Both the position numbers and the translations under genes were made by a program. The notes under the pieces are model-generated. The model was given only the letters and a program-made list of their open reading frames with translations. It was not told the origin of the DNA and did no database searches. Shown here in pieces: positions 25,657-34,871 of a DNA stretch of 64,000 nt. Source of the DNA: CBFHMJ01 sp965656875 (GTDB lineage Bacteria; Pseudomonadota; Gammaproteobacteria; Enterobacterales; Alteromonadaceae); NCBI GenBank assembly GCA_965656875.1, contig CBFHMJ010000011.1:1-64000 (forward strand), read 5' to 3'. The first letter of the stretch is position 1. The number at the start of each line of letters is the position of its first letter.

Positions 25657-26525
25657 GATCGTGACAGCTTAATTAAGCCCATTGTTAGCGTTGTGCCTGC
25701 AATAATCAGCAACATACCAGTAGTCATTGAAAGGGTTATAACTTCATCCAGTAACAGCCAGCCAAATAACATACCAAAGCAGGGAATCAGATAGGTCACT
25801 GCGATAGACTTTGTAGGTCCGATATCGTGGATCAACTTATAGAACAAGAGCAAAGCCAGTGCAGTACAGACACCACCCATTGCTAATGCAGACAGCCAGG
25901 CATTCATCGAAATGCTTTGTTCAGGCCAGTAGATGATAGCGAGTGGTAACAGGCAAATAGCAGACATCAACAAGCTTTCTGTTGTGATGGTCAGAGGGTC
26001 AATGCCTGATAAATCGGCTTTGATTTTATTCACGGACAGACCATACATCAATGTTGCTCCCAGGCTGGCGAGTATGCCGGCGATCACAAATCCAGAGTCT
26101 TGCGTCAATTTATCCCACGTTAATACAAACACCCCAATAAAGCCTGTGAATAAGCCGATAATCACGGAACGTGATACTCGAGTGCCAAACCATAGATAAC
26201 CCAAAAGTGCTGTCCACAGAGGTGCTGTGGCGTTTATAACGGACGTGTAGCCTGCCGACAGGTAGAGCGTTGCCCAGGCAAAAAGCGAGTAGGGTATGGT
26301 TGTGTTCGTTAAGCTGATAATAAACAGGGGTTTACTGTAACTTCCCCATAATTTCAGGCCTTTTCGTTTTATCAGGATCGGTAACAGGATCAATCCGGCG
26401 ACTAGCACCCGTATTTCAACCAATGCCAATGGGCCAAATTCAGGCGCTGCTATCCGCATAAATAAAAAGGACGCACCCCAGATAGCCCCGAGTAAAACGA
26501 ATTCGATGATGAATCTGATAGTCAA
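25638..26525 (-). CDS. EamA/DMT-family transporter
   Basis: A ten-helix exporter with two EamA repeats (FVLLGAIWGASFLFMRIAAP at the start; second repeat begins near FVIAGILASLGATLMYGLSV). Substrate unknown. The frame is open to an upstream ATG at 26594, but GGAGA sits seven bases before a TTG at 26525, where family homology begins (LTIRFIIEFVLLG). That TTG is the likelier start. It is convergent with rep. An unrelated-looking metabolic gene between rep and tus. Confidence 0.88.
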   Translation of the reverse strand: MTIRFIIEFVLLGAIWGASFLFMRIAAPEFGPLALVEIRVLVAGLILLPILIKRKGLKLWGSYSKPLFIISLTNTTIPYSLFAWATLYLSAGYTSVINATAPLWTALLGYLWFGTRVSRSVIIGLFTGFIGVFVLTWDKLTQDSGFVIAGILASLGATLMYGLSVNKIKADLSGIDPLTITTESLLMSAICLLPLAIIYWPEQSISMNAWLSALAMGGVCTALALLLFYKLIHDIGPTKSIAVTYLIPCFGMLFGWLLLDEVITLSMTTGMLLIIAGTTLTMGLIKLSRSKTATV

Positions 26526-26703
26526 CAGTATATCTCCGCGTAAAAAAGTGAAGGGTAGCCTGAATGGATGGGTAGCACTGGCATGATTCGGCACTTAAAC
26601 CTGGCCTTGTTGAATCTAAAACTGCCAGCGCGAAGGATAATAGCAGGGGAAAGGCTATTTTCAATGAGGTGCGACTACTGGACTGATCTTGTCGGTAATT
26701 GGC

Positions 26704-27636
26704 TCAGGTGGTGTGAACCTCGTGACTACCAAAAATACCGCCACACTTCATCGGAAACAGTAATTCATCTTTACTACGATTCTTTCGTGCCGGTTTAGGC
26801 ACATAGTGGCCTAATGGTGTGTGTTTAAAAGGTTTTTCGAACTGGTTATACAACACGGCAGGCATGGACGCTTTAAAACTGATACTGGCTTTCTCTTCAG
26901 GTGAAACTTCTTCCGGGTTTTTCATGATGCGACAGTGTGGTGCGACTTTTTGCGTATACTTGTATTTATACGTAGCAAAATCAGAGCGACGTAATGACGC
27001 TATGTGGCTATCTACTGTTGCTAACCATTCTTCCCGGCTGAATTCTGGTGGCTGAATATCAGCCAGTTTATTGACAACATTAATACATTCATCTTTCGTC
27101 AGGACTTTGGTGGTTGGACGCGAACCCCAATTGAAATAAACTGCCTGAACCGGGCCGGTTAGCAGCGGAATTTGACGATAAGCGTAGAGCGGAACCAGTT
27201 GCGGGATATGCTCTTTGACCCAATGATGTCGTTGTGTGGAGTTTAGTTCTGTTGCCGTGATGACCTGACGAAGTGCTTGTTTATAACGGTTAAGTGCTTC
27301 CAGTTTCTCAATGGCTTTTGATGGAAAGCGATCATACACAATGATGCCAGGAAATCGTTTTATGATGCGGGTTGAGTGGCCATCATCGCCATAGATATTC
27401 CTGATAGCCTGTTCGATAAATGTTAACCAGTCGTTCTTATCTACCGTTGTTGTTTCTATAACGCCATAATCCTGACCAATGATTTGATCTTCATCTTGTT
27501 TATAAACCGGTGGCGTTTGATACAACAGGATTTGATCGGGCTGGGTATTGGCCAGTTCATCGCATGCGCGGCTGATTGCGACATCCATAGCGGTAAATGC
27601 TTTGATTAATGGTTGTTTGTCTGGTTTTTTCATCAT
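26704..27636 (-). CDS. Tus-family replication terminus-binding protein (divergent)
   Basis: A 310-aa protein that by eye aligns along its length with E. coli Tus (309 aa). Matching segments include [11 protein letters not shown] with [31 protein letters not shown] with [37 protein letters not shown] with [20 protein letters not shown], and [10 protein letters not shown] with VKVQPIARVW. Tus binds Ter sites and blocks replication forks from one side. Three Tus residues of the Ter-lock pocket (Phe140, His144, Gly149) correspond here to His, Lys and Gln (~137, 141, 146), so DNA specificity or the lock probably differs. Start is ATG 27636 (or 27633). It lies 1.1 kb from rep, an unusual place for a terminator gene. 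Confidence 0.85.
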   Translation of the reverse strand: [310 protein letters not shown]

Positions 27637-27690
27637 CAATGGGTGTCTGAATAGTGGATGAAGATACAGTAGTATGATTGCGCTCTTATG

Positions 27691-27714
27691 TCCACATTTT
27701 TGTGTGGCATTAAT
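27691..27714 (+). promoter_or_regulatory. Motif shared with the rep upstream region
   Basis: TCCAC-N5-TGTGTGGCATTAAT lies 55 bp upstream of the tus start and matches the rep motif at 24378-24401. This copy also contains the inverted repeat CCACA...TGTGG. A common operator for the two replication genes is inferred. Confidence 0.55.
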
Positions 27715-27755
27715 CGTGGATTAACGGGTTTTGTCAGTCCAGAACGCTGTTTGTA

Positions 27756-27773
27756 TTAATGTACTAACAAAAG
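27756..27773 (+). promoter_or_regulatory. Candidate Ter-like site upstream of tus
   Basis: TTAATGTACTAACAAAAG resembles the E. coli Ter core (TATGTTGTAACTAAAG): TGT, TAAC and a trailing AAAG are shared, with differences between. In E. coli a Ter site overlaps the tus promoter and mediates autorepression, so a site here would make sense. The match is weak. Confidence 0.25.
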
Positions 27774-27968
27774 AAACGTATCGATTAGAGAGTTCGCTGT
27801 GCTTATACTCAGGACGGCAGACCTGATATAGGCGAGATGTTTCGTAAACTAAAATAGTATAGATCAGCTGCCAGACTCATTTTGTAAACCGAGAGGGCTC
27901 AACAGGTTTTCGCGTGTGTCTGCTAACTGGCCTGAACTATAAAATTGATGATTATTGGAGCGTTAAAC

Positions 27969-28526
27969 ATGGCAACTCCTGAAGAAATGGCGCAAAGCAT
28001 GCGTTCAAATGTTGCGGAGAAAACCGGAAAATCCATAGCGGAATGGTTTGCAATTATTGCTCCCGCTAAACTTGATAAGCATGGACAGATTGTAAAGTTC
28101 TTAAAAACAGAACACAGCATGACACATGGATTTGCGAATTTGATAGCGCGTGATTTTTTAGCACAAGGGGCTGAAGAACCGACGGGAGAAGCACTTATCT
28201 TACAGCAGTATAGTGGTGCTAAAGCTGATTTAAAGCCTGTTTATGACGCGATTATTGCCCGGTTAGCCGACTTTGATCAGGTAGAGATCTCACCTAAAAA
28301 GACCTATGTCAGTCTTCGGCATAATAAACAATTTGCCATAATCCAACCTTCAACAAAAACGCGTGTGGACGTGGGAATTAACGCAAAAGACCTTGCAGTG
28401 AGCGAACGATTAGAACAATCAGGTAGTTTTAATTCAATGGTCAGTCATCGAGTCAGAATTACCCATATTGACCAGGTAGATGATGAGCTTATTAACTGGT
28501 TAAGACATGCATGGTCGAAAAATTAA
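27969..28526 (+). CDS. DUF4287/DUF5655-domain protein
   Basis: A 185-aa cytoplasmic protein. The N-terminal ~70 residues (MATPEEMAQSMRSNVAEKTGKS ... HGFANLIARDF) match DUF4287, and the C-terminal ~100 (VYDAIIARLADFDQVEISPKKTYVSLR ... LINWLRHAW) match DUF5655. Function unknown; DUF5655 is a predicted transport-like or nucleic-acid-binding module. ATG 27969 follows GGAG at 8 bases; the in-frame start at 27945 is less likely. Monocistronic. Confidence 0.85.
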   Translation: MATPEEMAQSMRSNVAEKTGKSIAEWFAIIAPAKLDKHGQIVKFLKTEHSMTHGFANLIARDFLAQGAEEPTGEALILQQYSGAKADLKPVYDAIIARLADFDQVEISPKKTYVSLRHNKQFAIIQPSTKTRVDVGINAKDLAVSERLEQSGSFNSMVSHRVRITHIDQVDDELINWLRHAWSKN

Positions 28527-28715
28527 CCGGTCCTTGTACGTCCTGAGTAAAATTGTGATAGCTCTGTCATCGATGTTGACCTCATCGTAGAAAGGTATAG
28601 GGACAACGTCCTTTCAGATTTTATTTGACTAAATCAAAACCTCGCTGAGATGGTGTGATGAAGTAAGGCCAGGCTACACTGGATCTCATTACTCTCCATT
28701 ATTGATGAATGGCTT

Positions 28716-29216
28716 ATGGTTGAAAAATCGCTATCTGAACACGGCATCACGATTATTTTGCGGCCTAATTGCTCTGCAACCTGGTATCAGAGCAAACTGT
28801 TTTTGTTGGTGATGATGTTTCCAATGTTCACGATTGCGATTGGCTGGAGCCTGTCTGGTGCCTGGTTAGTTTTGCCGTTTGCCGGGTTAGAATTTCTGTT
28901 ATTGAGTTGGGTCGTTTATAAGGTCACGTTCAGAGCATATCAGCAAGACTTAATCAAAATTGAGCCAGAGCAACTGATTGTTCTGTTTTCAGTCAATCAA
29001 AAGCCACCACAGAAATGTATTTTCCCGCTGAATGAAACCCATCTTGATGTAAAAACAGCATCATTACCCTACGACATGTCAGTGTTGCACCTGGTTTATA
29101 ACAGGCAACGTAGAGAACTGGGCAGTTTCCTCAATAAAGAAGACAGAGAAGATCTTCGACGAATGCTGGTTGAAGAGGGAATCACGGAGTGCGTTGATAA
29201 ACGGTGGCAGCATTAG
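28716..29216 (+). CDS. DUF2244 integral membrane protein
   Basis: A 166-aa protein of the DUF2244 family, with two hydrophobic segments (LFLLVMMFPMFTIAIGWSL and WLVLPFAGLEFLLLSWVVY, ~residues 29-70) and a cytoplasmic domain with family-type RRELGSFLNKEDREDLRRML. Function unknown; in many proteobacteria it neighbours cytochrome oxidase genes, but not here. Good terminator downstream. Confidence 0.82.
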   Translation: MVEKSLSEHGITIILRPNCSATWYQSKLFLLVMMFPMFTIAIGWSLSGAWLVLPFAGLEFLLLSWVVYKVTFRAYQQDLIKIEPEQLIVLFSVNQKPPQKCIFPLNETHLDVKTASLPYDMSVLHLVYNRQRRELGSFLNKEDREDLRRMLVEEGITECVDKRWQH

Positions 29217-29270
29217 AAGATGTTTTAGTTGTTTCGTGAAGCCTGATTAAAACGGTTAGCGCTGGAAAAT

Positions 29271-29302
29271 AAGAAACCCTCACATTGCGAGGGTTTCTTT
29301 TT
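29271..29302 (+). terminator. Rho-independent terminator
   Basis: AAGAAACCCTC and GAGGGTTTCTT (11 bp) around ATTGC-type loop, followed by T's. It ends the DUF2244 gene; the convergent protease gene ends 49 bp on. Confidence 0.92.
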
Positions 29303-29350
29303 GATCCCTGGAAGGATCCAGATATATCAGTGTTTGTAGCTTACCAGTGC

Positions 29351-30895
29351 TTAGTTATAAGACCAGTTTAGCGTTACACCACTGTATGTCGTATAAGCTT
29401 TGATACCGATATGTACATCAGTTGCTGAAGATACACTCACAGTACAAGTCTCTGAGTTACCGTAGCGATATGGACGGCAGTCATAACTTGAATCAGTAGG
29501 TGCTGCACCTTTTCTTACGTATAAATCAGCGTCACCACTACCACCTGAAATACTTGCAGTGAAGGTGACATTAGCCGGTGCTGCAACAGATTCACGATGC
29601 CAGTTGCCGCTTGTTTTGCTGATGTTAGAGGTTGAACCTGAATCACTGCCGCCGCTGCCGCCGCCAGTGCCATCACCACGGAAACCAGCTAATACAGGAA
29701 TCGTTTGATCAAGCACACGAGAGTTATCACTCGTGCTTGTCGTGCCCATTACGTCGCCGTTTCTACGGTTGTCAGGGTTAGACCACCAGTTGATACGAGT
29801 ACAGCCTGATGAACAGTTATAGGCCATCACGGTACGCCATTCTGCGCCCGGGTGACGGTAACCATGACCATAAGAATAAGGGGTTGAAGTTGGATCTGCT
29901 GCTGGATCGTGGCGAGCGCCCTGAAGGTGACCAATTTCGTGGCCTGTTGAGTAGTAACCAGTCGCACAATCCCAGTCAACGATTGCAAATGCTGAGCTTT
30001 CTGTTGCCATGATTGCGTCAGCCTGACCACAGTAACCGTTAACATCAGACACCAGTAATACAACGTCTGCGCCGTATTGGTCTCTAAGGCCATGAACTTC
30101 GTCCATGTAACCATCATTTTTTGCTGCGATGCGGTTAAGGTCAGTTGAAGAGTTTGAAGCTTCGGTATAGTTCACCTGATATTTGTGAACCATAGTTACG
30201 CTTCCAGTGATACCACTATTTTGGTAACCCTGATTCGTTTCAGCGATTGCCAGGTCGATAATACCGTTGATATTGCCTGACTGACTTGCTGCACGAGACG
30301 TGTATGCAACAAGTACTTTGATATCTGTATCGGCTACAGCCTGAGTCATATCAAGGTTTGATACTTCCTGAGCTGGTGTGAATGCTAATGCGCCCTGCTC
30401 CTGATAGAACTCTGGCGCGTGATCTGGTGGCATTTTGTCCACGTCAACTTTTTCAACAAGGTGACTGCCATTAGCACCAGGTTTGATACGGTATAGTTGG
30501 CCGCGATATTGAACCGTGCCCGTAATTTTACCGTCACGATTAACCAACATCGCTGAATTGGCTGCTTTAGCAGTAACTTCTGATGCTTCTGTCATCAGGT
30601 TAAGGCCCGAAAGAGTACCTTGCCAAAGTTGAGAGCCAGTATTCATTACCGAGAAGTCATCGCGGTCGAATTTTGCTGAAAGGCCATTTTCCAGAGGAAT
30701 TGTTAAGCTTTTAGCTGTTGAGATATCAGCAATATTAGCTTTAACGGCAATCAGATTCGCAACATGATCTTTTTCCGCTGCAATGGATTGAATGCCCGCA
30801 TCCGCAGGAACGTGAGTGAATAATTCTGTAGCATGAAGTTGGCTTGAAGCTGCTAACAGCCCCAGGCTAAGCGTTGATAGTCTCATAAATTTCAT
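29351..30895 (-). CDS. Secreted metzincin zinc protease with PPC domain
   Basis: A 514-aa exported protease. Sec signal MKFMRLSTLSLGLLAASSQL (cut near LHA-TE), a propeptide of about 160 residues, then a reprolysin-like catalytic domain with HEIGHLQGARHD (three zinc His and catalytic Glu) and the Met-turn TVMAYN. A Gly/Ser linker (TGGGSGGSDSGS) joins a C-terminal pre-peptidase (PPC) domain with SGGSGDADLYVRKGAAPT, usually removed on secretion. It degrades extracellular protein. ATG 30895 is better spaced from AGGA than ATG 30904, which abuts it. Confidence 0.93.
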   Translation of the reverse strand: MKFMRLSTLSLGLLAASSQLHATELFTHVPADAGIQSIAAEKDHVANLIAVKANIADISTAKSLTIPLENGLSAKFDRDDFSVMNTGSQLWQGTLSGLNLMTEASEVTAKAANSAMLVNRDGKITGTVQYRGQLYRIKPGANGSHLVEKVDVDKMPPDHAPEFYQEQGALAFTPAQEVSNLDMTQAVADTDIKVLVAYTSRAASQSGNINGIIDLAIAETNQGYQNSGITGSVTMVHKYQVNYTEASNSSTDLNRIAAKNDGYMDEVHGLRDQYGADVVLLVSDVNGYCGQADAIMATESSAFAIVDWDCATGYYSTGHEIGHLQGARHDPAADPTSTPYSYGHGYRHPGAEWRTVMAYNCSSGCTRINWWSNPDNRRNGDVMGTTSTSDNSRVLDQTIPVLAGFRGDGTGGGSGGSDSGSTSNISKTSGNWHRESVAAPANVTFTASISGGSGDADLYVRKGAAPTDSSYDCRPYRYGNSETCTVSVSSATDVHIGIKAYTTYSGVTLNWSYN

Positions 30896-30904
30896 AGGTA
30901 GCAT

Positions 30905-31270
30905 CCTGAAATTATTAGTATTTAGTTATTATGATTTTTATATTAATTATTTGTTAATGCGTATAAACGCACCAACAACATAACAACACATTAATAATTT
31001 GTAAAAGAAAAATGTAATTTATTTATTGAAAATACATCTATAGATATAACTAAATTGCGTAGTGGAATCTGTAATAAAGAAACTGACAAATTGTTTTTTT
31101 CACTGTGAAAAGTTTGACCCTGTTGACCTTTTCGAGCGAAATTTTGTTCTTATTGATGGAAGGAATGTAAAGGTTTATCTGAAAGGGAATGTAGGTGAGC
31201 GGAAACAAAAAAGACATCCAGAGGATGTCTTTTTGAACCCGTCAAACGGGCGTGAAAAAAGTGAATTCTA
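30905..31270. other. Intergenic region with csp terminator
   Basis: AT-rich promoter side of the protease gene, then the csp terminator. A 78-codon plus-strand frame beginning at a GTG (31062) runs through the terminator and is judged spurious. Confidence 0.6.
31208..31234 (-). terminator. Terminator of the cold-shock gene
   Basis: Perfect 12-bp arms AAAAAGACATCC and GGATGTCTTTTT around AGA, T-rich on either strand, 36 bp past the csp stop. Confidence 0.9.
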
Positions 31271-31480
31271 TCAGATTACTGAAACTTCACTGGCTTGAGG
31301 TCCTTTATTACCTTGCTCAATGGCGAAAGATACTTTTTGACCTTCAGCTAATGTTTTAAAACCGTCACCTTCAATAGCGCTGAAGTGAACAAAAACATCA
31401 GAACCACCGTTATCCTGGACGATAAAACCGAAGCCTTTTTCTTCGTTGAACCATTTAACGGTACCAGTTGCTTTAGACAT
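31271..31480 (-). CDS. Cold-shock protein, CspA family
   Basis: A 69-aa single cold-shock domain: TGTVKWFNEEKGFGFI (RNP1 KGFGFI) and SDVFVHFSAI (RNP2 VFVHF), then GPQASEV. Binds single-stranded nucleic acid and melts mRNA structure in the cytoplasm. AGGAGA precedes the ATG. A long upstream non-coding region (31481-32055) could house the structured leader typical of csp mRNAs, but I see no clear cold-box. Whether it is cold-induced is unknown. Confidence 0.97.
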   Translation of the reverse strand: MSKATGTVKWFNEEKGFGFIVQDNGGSDVFVHFSAIEGDGFKTLAEGQKVSFAIEQGNKGPQASEVSVI

Positions 31481-32055
31481 AATGTCTCCTGCTAATTACT
31501 TATGACCCTAACCCTATATTTTCGAACTACTAAAAACGAACAATACGAATTGAAGGGTTTGATTGTTACAAATGTGCGTACAGCCTTTTGGTTGGGTATT
31601 ACTTATCCAGAAAGCAAAAGCCAGGAGTACATTCTTAAAAATAATCTTACCTAGATGATAAGAGATGTTACGAAGTCTTCTAATACTTTTGTTACTTTAT
31701 AAATAGAACCTCTGAAAGGCTTGACTGAATAATAACATAAGGATTTCAGCTTACTATAATATTTTGTCGCTAATTTCGATGGGAAGATAATAAAAGAGTT
31801 GTAAACGGAAATGTTAATTTGTAACTTTTGGGGTGGTAGTCAGGGTTGCTCGATTTATAGTCGGATATGAACGACATTATCAATATTGCCGGTACATAAA
31901 TGTTTATTTTTTGGCGTTTTTTGTGATAAGTCAATGACTAAGCAAAGGAAAGCAATATGTCGTAAAAAGTCGTGTTTACCTGATATATGTTAAATAAAGG
32001 TAAATGGTGGCGTTGAGCCACCATTTGTATAAATGTCATGCATATGGGTGTCGTT
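31481..32055. other. Intergenic region, 575 bp, upstream of csp
   Basis: AT-rich and without ORFs. It probably holds the csp promoter and 5' leader on the minus strand and the 3' end of the AsmA-like transcript. No clear terminator or repeat found. Confidence 0.5.
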
Positions 32056-33987
32056 TTATGCGCCGGGTTGGGCAACATTTCCAGCGTAAAATACGCTGCA
32101 TTTTCCACCATCAAGGGACGCTTTTTTTGCTAAATTCATTAATTGCCCCATCGCATTTCCTAATAGTGTCTGAGTGACGGCAGACACAGGCTTAGAAATT
32201 GAACCTGACAATGACTGTTCGACAGACGCACATCCTTTGCCATCCAGAATGGCGAAGGTAAAGTCTTCAAATGATTGTTGAACAATATCAATCCCACCTT
32301 TGAAAGCCATTCGATGCTGCTTTGTTGCAAACGCAGTATTATCCAGTTCGACTTTACCTGCTTTAATGGTGCCATTAGCTTCCATTGCATTGATTAACGT
32401 TTTACCACCGGATGTTGTGATTGCGCCGGAGCCTAAATCCAACATTTGACCCGCAATTAATCCAACCGGCCCCGTCAGAATAACGCCTCCTATATCAATT
32501 AAACCGGTTTCCTGACTGTCTTTCAGGCCGGAAATACTGCCATCTAAATCAATCCCATCAAATTGCAGCTGGTTGCCACTGGCACTAAAGTTTCCGTCAA
32601 TGGCTGCTAATAGTTTATCTGGATCTTCTTCTTTTAATGGCAGGCTAAAGGTTCCGGTAATACCCATTGTTCCTTCGCTTTTAACAGGTAATTTGCCAAC
32701 CAGTTTTTCCAACTTCGCCAAATCAATATCTAGCTGCTTTAACTTTAATACGGTCATCCCGGTATCAATGGCACTGCTGCCCATGACATCCAGATCAGCC
32801 AGACCACCAGAAAGCTTTAACTTCTGAATGTTAATATCAGAGCGATACCACAATATTTTGCCTTCTGGTTTGCCCAGATTTTTGCCATCAACTTCCAGCA
32901 CATCGGCTGAAAATTCTGCGGTAAGTGAACGAGTTGTCCATCGCTCAATCATTTCTGATAGCAGTAGATTGTTGGCTGTTACATTAAGGCCGCGAGAAAT
33001 AATTAGATTGGGCTTTTCTACGTCTATATCAGCGTCTTTAACGATCAGCTTTTCGATATAAACATCCATCGGCAGGTTACTTTCACCACGAGCTGGTGGT
33101 TCGCTACTCCCTCCAGAGCTCTCAGGAGAAATGCCCAGCTCTTTAAACAATGCATCATTGACGACAACCACCATCTCATTTAAAGCGATTTCATTGACGG
33201 TTACGCCATCGTTACTCACCAATCCATATTGCAGACGAACATCAAGATCGCCATTGAACACTTTTGCATTGAACGACTGAACTTCTGCTATACCTTCATT
33301 AACCACCAGCTTTGACTTTATTTTATTCAAATCAAAATCGTTATAGCCGATGCGGCGTGCAACGGTTTTGAGAGAAAGTTGTACATCGTTGATATCAAAT
33401 GTGCCGTTTTTTACGAAAACCATATCGGCCAGTGAGAAAGTGATGTCAGAAACTTCGATGACGTTTCCGCCAGTTTGAAGTTGAATATTTACAGGTTCAA
33501 TCCGAGCGGTTTCGATGGCAAAACTATTGATAGGTAATTGAATCACTTCGTCAGCTTCGTCGATATTTCCATCGTCAGCCTGATTGGATGCCGTAGCCTT
33601 ATTGATAGTTTCTAATCCGGCATCAGTCAGTAATACCGAGATATTTTCAATGCTGAAATGTTTAATGAATACATCTTTCGATAATAATTTCCAGACATCT
33701 ACATTTATGCTGAAGGCATTGACGGTGATGGAGACGTCTTTACCGTCGCCAATTTCTATTTTCTGTAACTGGATCTTGCCCGGTGCGCTCATTGAATGAG
33801 CAATGTTGCTAATAGAGACAGGTAAACCTGTGGCAGCAGACACCGCTTTTTCGATGTCGGCTTTATAATTATTGATGCTGAATTGAGAAACAATCCACGC
33901 TGCAACCAGTACGATAAAGATAAATACCAGTAGTGCGATCTTTTTAAATGACAGAGAACTCGTGTTTACTTGCGATGTGTCAGTCAT
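32056..33987 (-). CDS. AsmA-like envelope protein
   Basis: A 643-aa inner-membrane-anchored protein. One N-terminal helix (IALLVFIFIVLVAAWIVSQF, ~17-36), then a long periplasmic part rich in short beta strands. The AsmA N-terminal pattern is seen in ATGLPVSISNIAHSMSAPGKI, and a C-terminal AsmA-like domain ends with GKCSVFYAGN. AsmA/YhdP-type proteins are thought to bridge the periplasm and move phospholipids. At 643 aa it is close to AsmA size. Monocistronic. Confidence 0.85.
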   Translation of the reverse strand: MTDTSQVNTSSLSFKKIALLVFIFIVLVAAWIVSQFSINNYKADIEKAVSAATGLPVSISNIAHSMSAPGKIQLQKIEIGDGKDVSITVNAFSINVDVWKLLSKDVFIKHFSIENISVLLTDAGLETINKATASNQADDGNIDEADEVIQLPINSFAIETARIEPVNIQLQTGGNVIEVSDITFSLADMVFVKNGTFDINDVQLSLKTVARRIGYNDFDLNKIKSKLVVNEGIAEVQSFNAKVFNGDLDVRLQYGLVSNDGVTVNEIALNEMVVVVNDALFKELGISPESSGGSSEPPARGESNLPMDVYIEKLIVKDADIDVEKPNLIISRGLNVTANNLLLSEMIERWTTRSLTAEFSADVLEVDGKNLGKPEGKILWYRSDINIQKLKLSGGLADLDVMGSSAIDTGMTVLKLKQLDIDLAKLEKLVGKLPVKSEGTMGITGTFSLPLKEEDPDKLLAAIDGNFSASGNQLQFDGIDLDGSISGLKDSQETGLIDIGGVILTGPVGLIAGQMLDLGSGAITTSGGKTLINAMEANGTIKAGKVELDNTAFATKQHRMAFKGGIDIVQQSFEDFTFAILDGKGCASVEQSLSGSISKPVSAVTQTLLGNAMGQLMNLAKKASLDGGKCSVFYAGNVAQPGA

Positions 33988-34184
33988 AGTCAGGACCCAT
34001 GAGTTTAATTTGTTAACAGCTTTTTAATAAAATTGTGGCAATTATGATACAGGTTCACGCTACATTTCCAGCTTGAAGTAATAAAATGATGGAAATTATC
34101 AAAAGAAGTTGCTGATCACCGGTGTAATTCATAATTGACTGATTAATTAGCAGGATAGGGTGGTAGTGTACATAATCCGCGTCA

Positions 34185-34838
34185 TTATTCATTGAGTAAC
34201 TTGTCCAGGGAAGACTGTAAAAGCGCACTGTTTACATCGATTAATTCATAGTAAGCCTGATTTTGTGACTGGATCAGTCCGGCCAGTGAGCTGAAATCTT
34301 GCTGTTGCTGCGCAGTAGGAAAATTAAGATTTAATGACTTAACGACCGTTCGATTATGGCCGAATCCACCGTTGGCCTGATGGTGTTGTGGTAATTGCAA
34401 GGTCGTACAGGGATGATTGAGTAGATGACAAAGAAAGGCTGGTTCAATAAGCTGCCTCATAGTCGGTTTCACTCGAATAATATAGAAATGATGGGAAGGA
34501 ACAATCGTTTTAGTTACGACATCAGGATGTACCAGGACAGCACAGAACCTTCTACTTCTGGCTGTCAGAAGAATATCACCAACGTTCAATGTCGGCGGTG
34601 ATTTACCTTCCAGCGTGATTTCCTTGCATAACGTCCAGTCTATGGATTCTAAAGTGTGAGGATAAGGTAATGCTGAAAGTTGTGCCAGTTGCACGATGTA
34701 CTGATTACTTCCTGGTGTTTCAGTTAAGTTATAACGGCTGGCGTAGCCACTCAGCACATCTGCAATATCTGACAGTACATAGTGAGTATGGGTATCACTA
34801 TGGCGGTGCGTGTCAGTTTGTCTGTTGCTATCTTCCAT
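34185..34838 (-). CDS. Orphan HsdS-like (type I restriction specificity) half protein
   Basis: A 217-aa protein resembling one target-recognition half of a type I restriction S subunit. It has GDILLTARSRRFCAVLV (the typical GDIL...R strand), IEPAFLCHLLN (the pattern in which S subunits approach the DNA), then LNLNFPTAQQQQDFSSLAGLI leading into a C-terminal coiled coil. The N-terminus is His/Thr-rich (DTHRHSDTHTHY). No hsdM or hsdR gene is present in the window, so it cannot act as a normal RM subunit here. It may partner a distant system or have another DNA-binding role. The next leftward gene upstream (34872) is 33 bp away and may be co-transcribed. Confidence 0.65.
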   Translation of the reverse strand: MEDSNRQTDTHRHSDTHTHYVLSDIADVLSGYASRYNLTETPGSNQYIVQLAQLSALPYPHTLESIDWTLCKEITLEGKSPPTLNVGDILLTARSRRFCAVLVHPDVVTKTIVPSHHFYIIRVKPTMRQLIEPAFLCHLLNHPCTTLQLPQHHQANGGFGHNRTVVKSLNLNFPTAQQQQDFSSLAGLIQSQNQAYYELIDVNSALLQSSLDKLLNE

Positions 34839-34871
34839 GATGGCGTTTCACTCCACTATGTTGTTCGTAAT

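Noticed and set aside
31062..31298. 78-codon plus-strand ORF beginning at GTG
   Set aside because: It runs straight through the csp terminator hairpin and into the csp gene from the other strand; no ribosome site.
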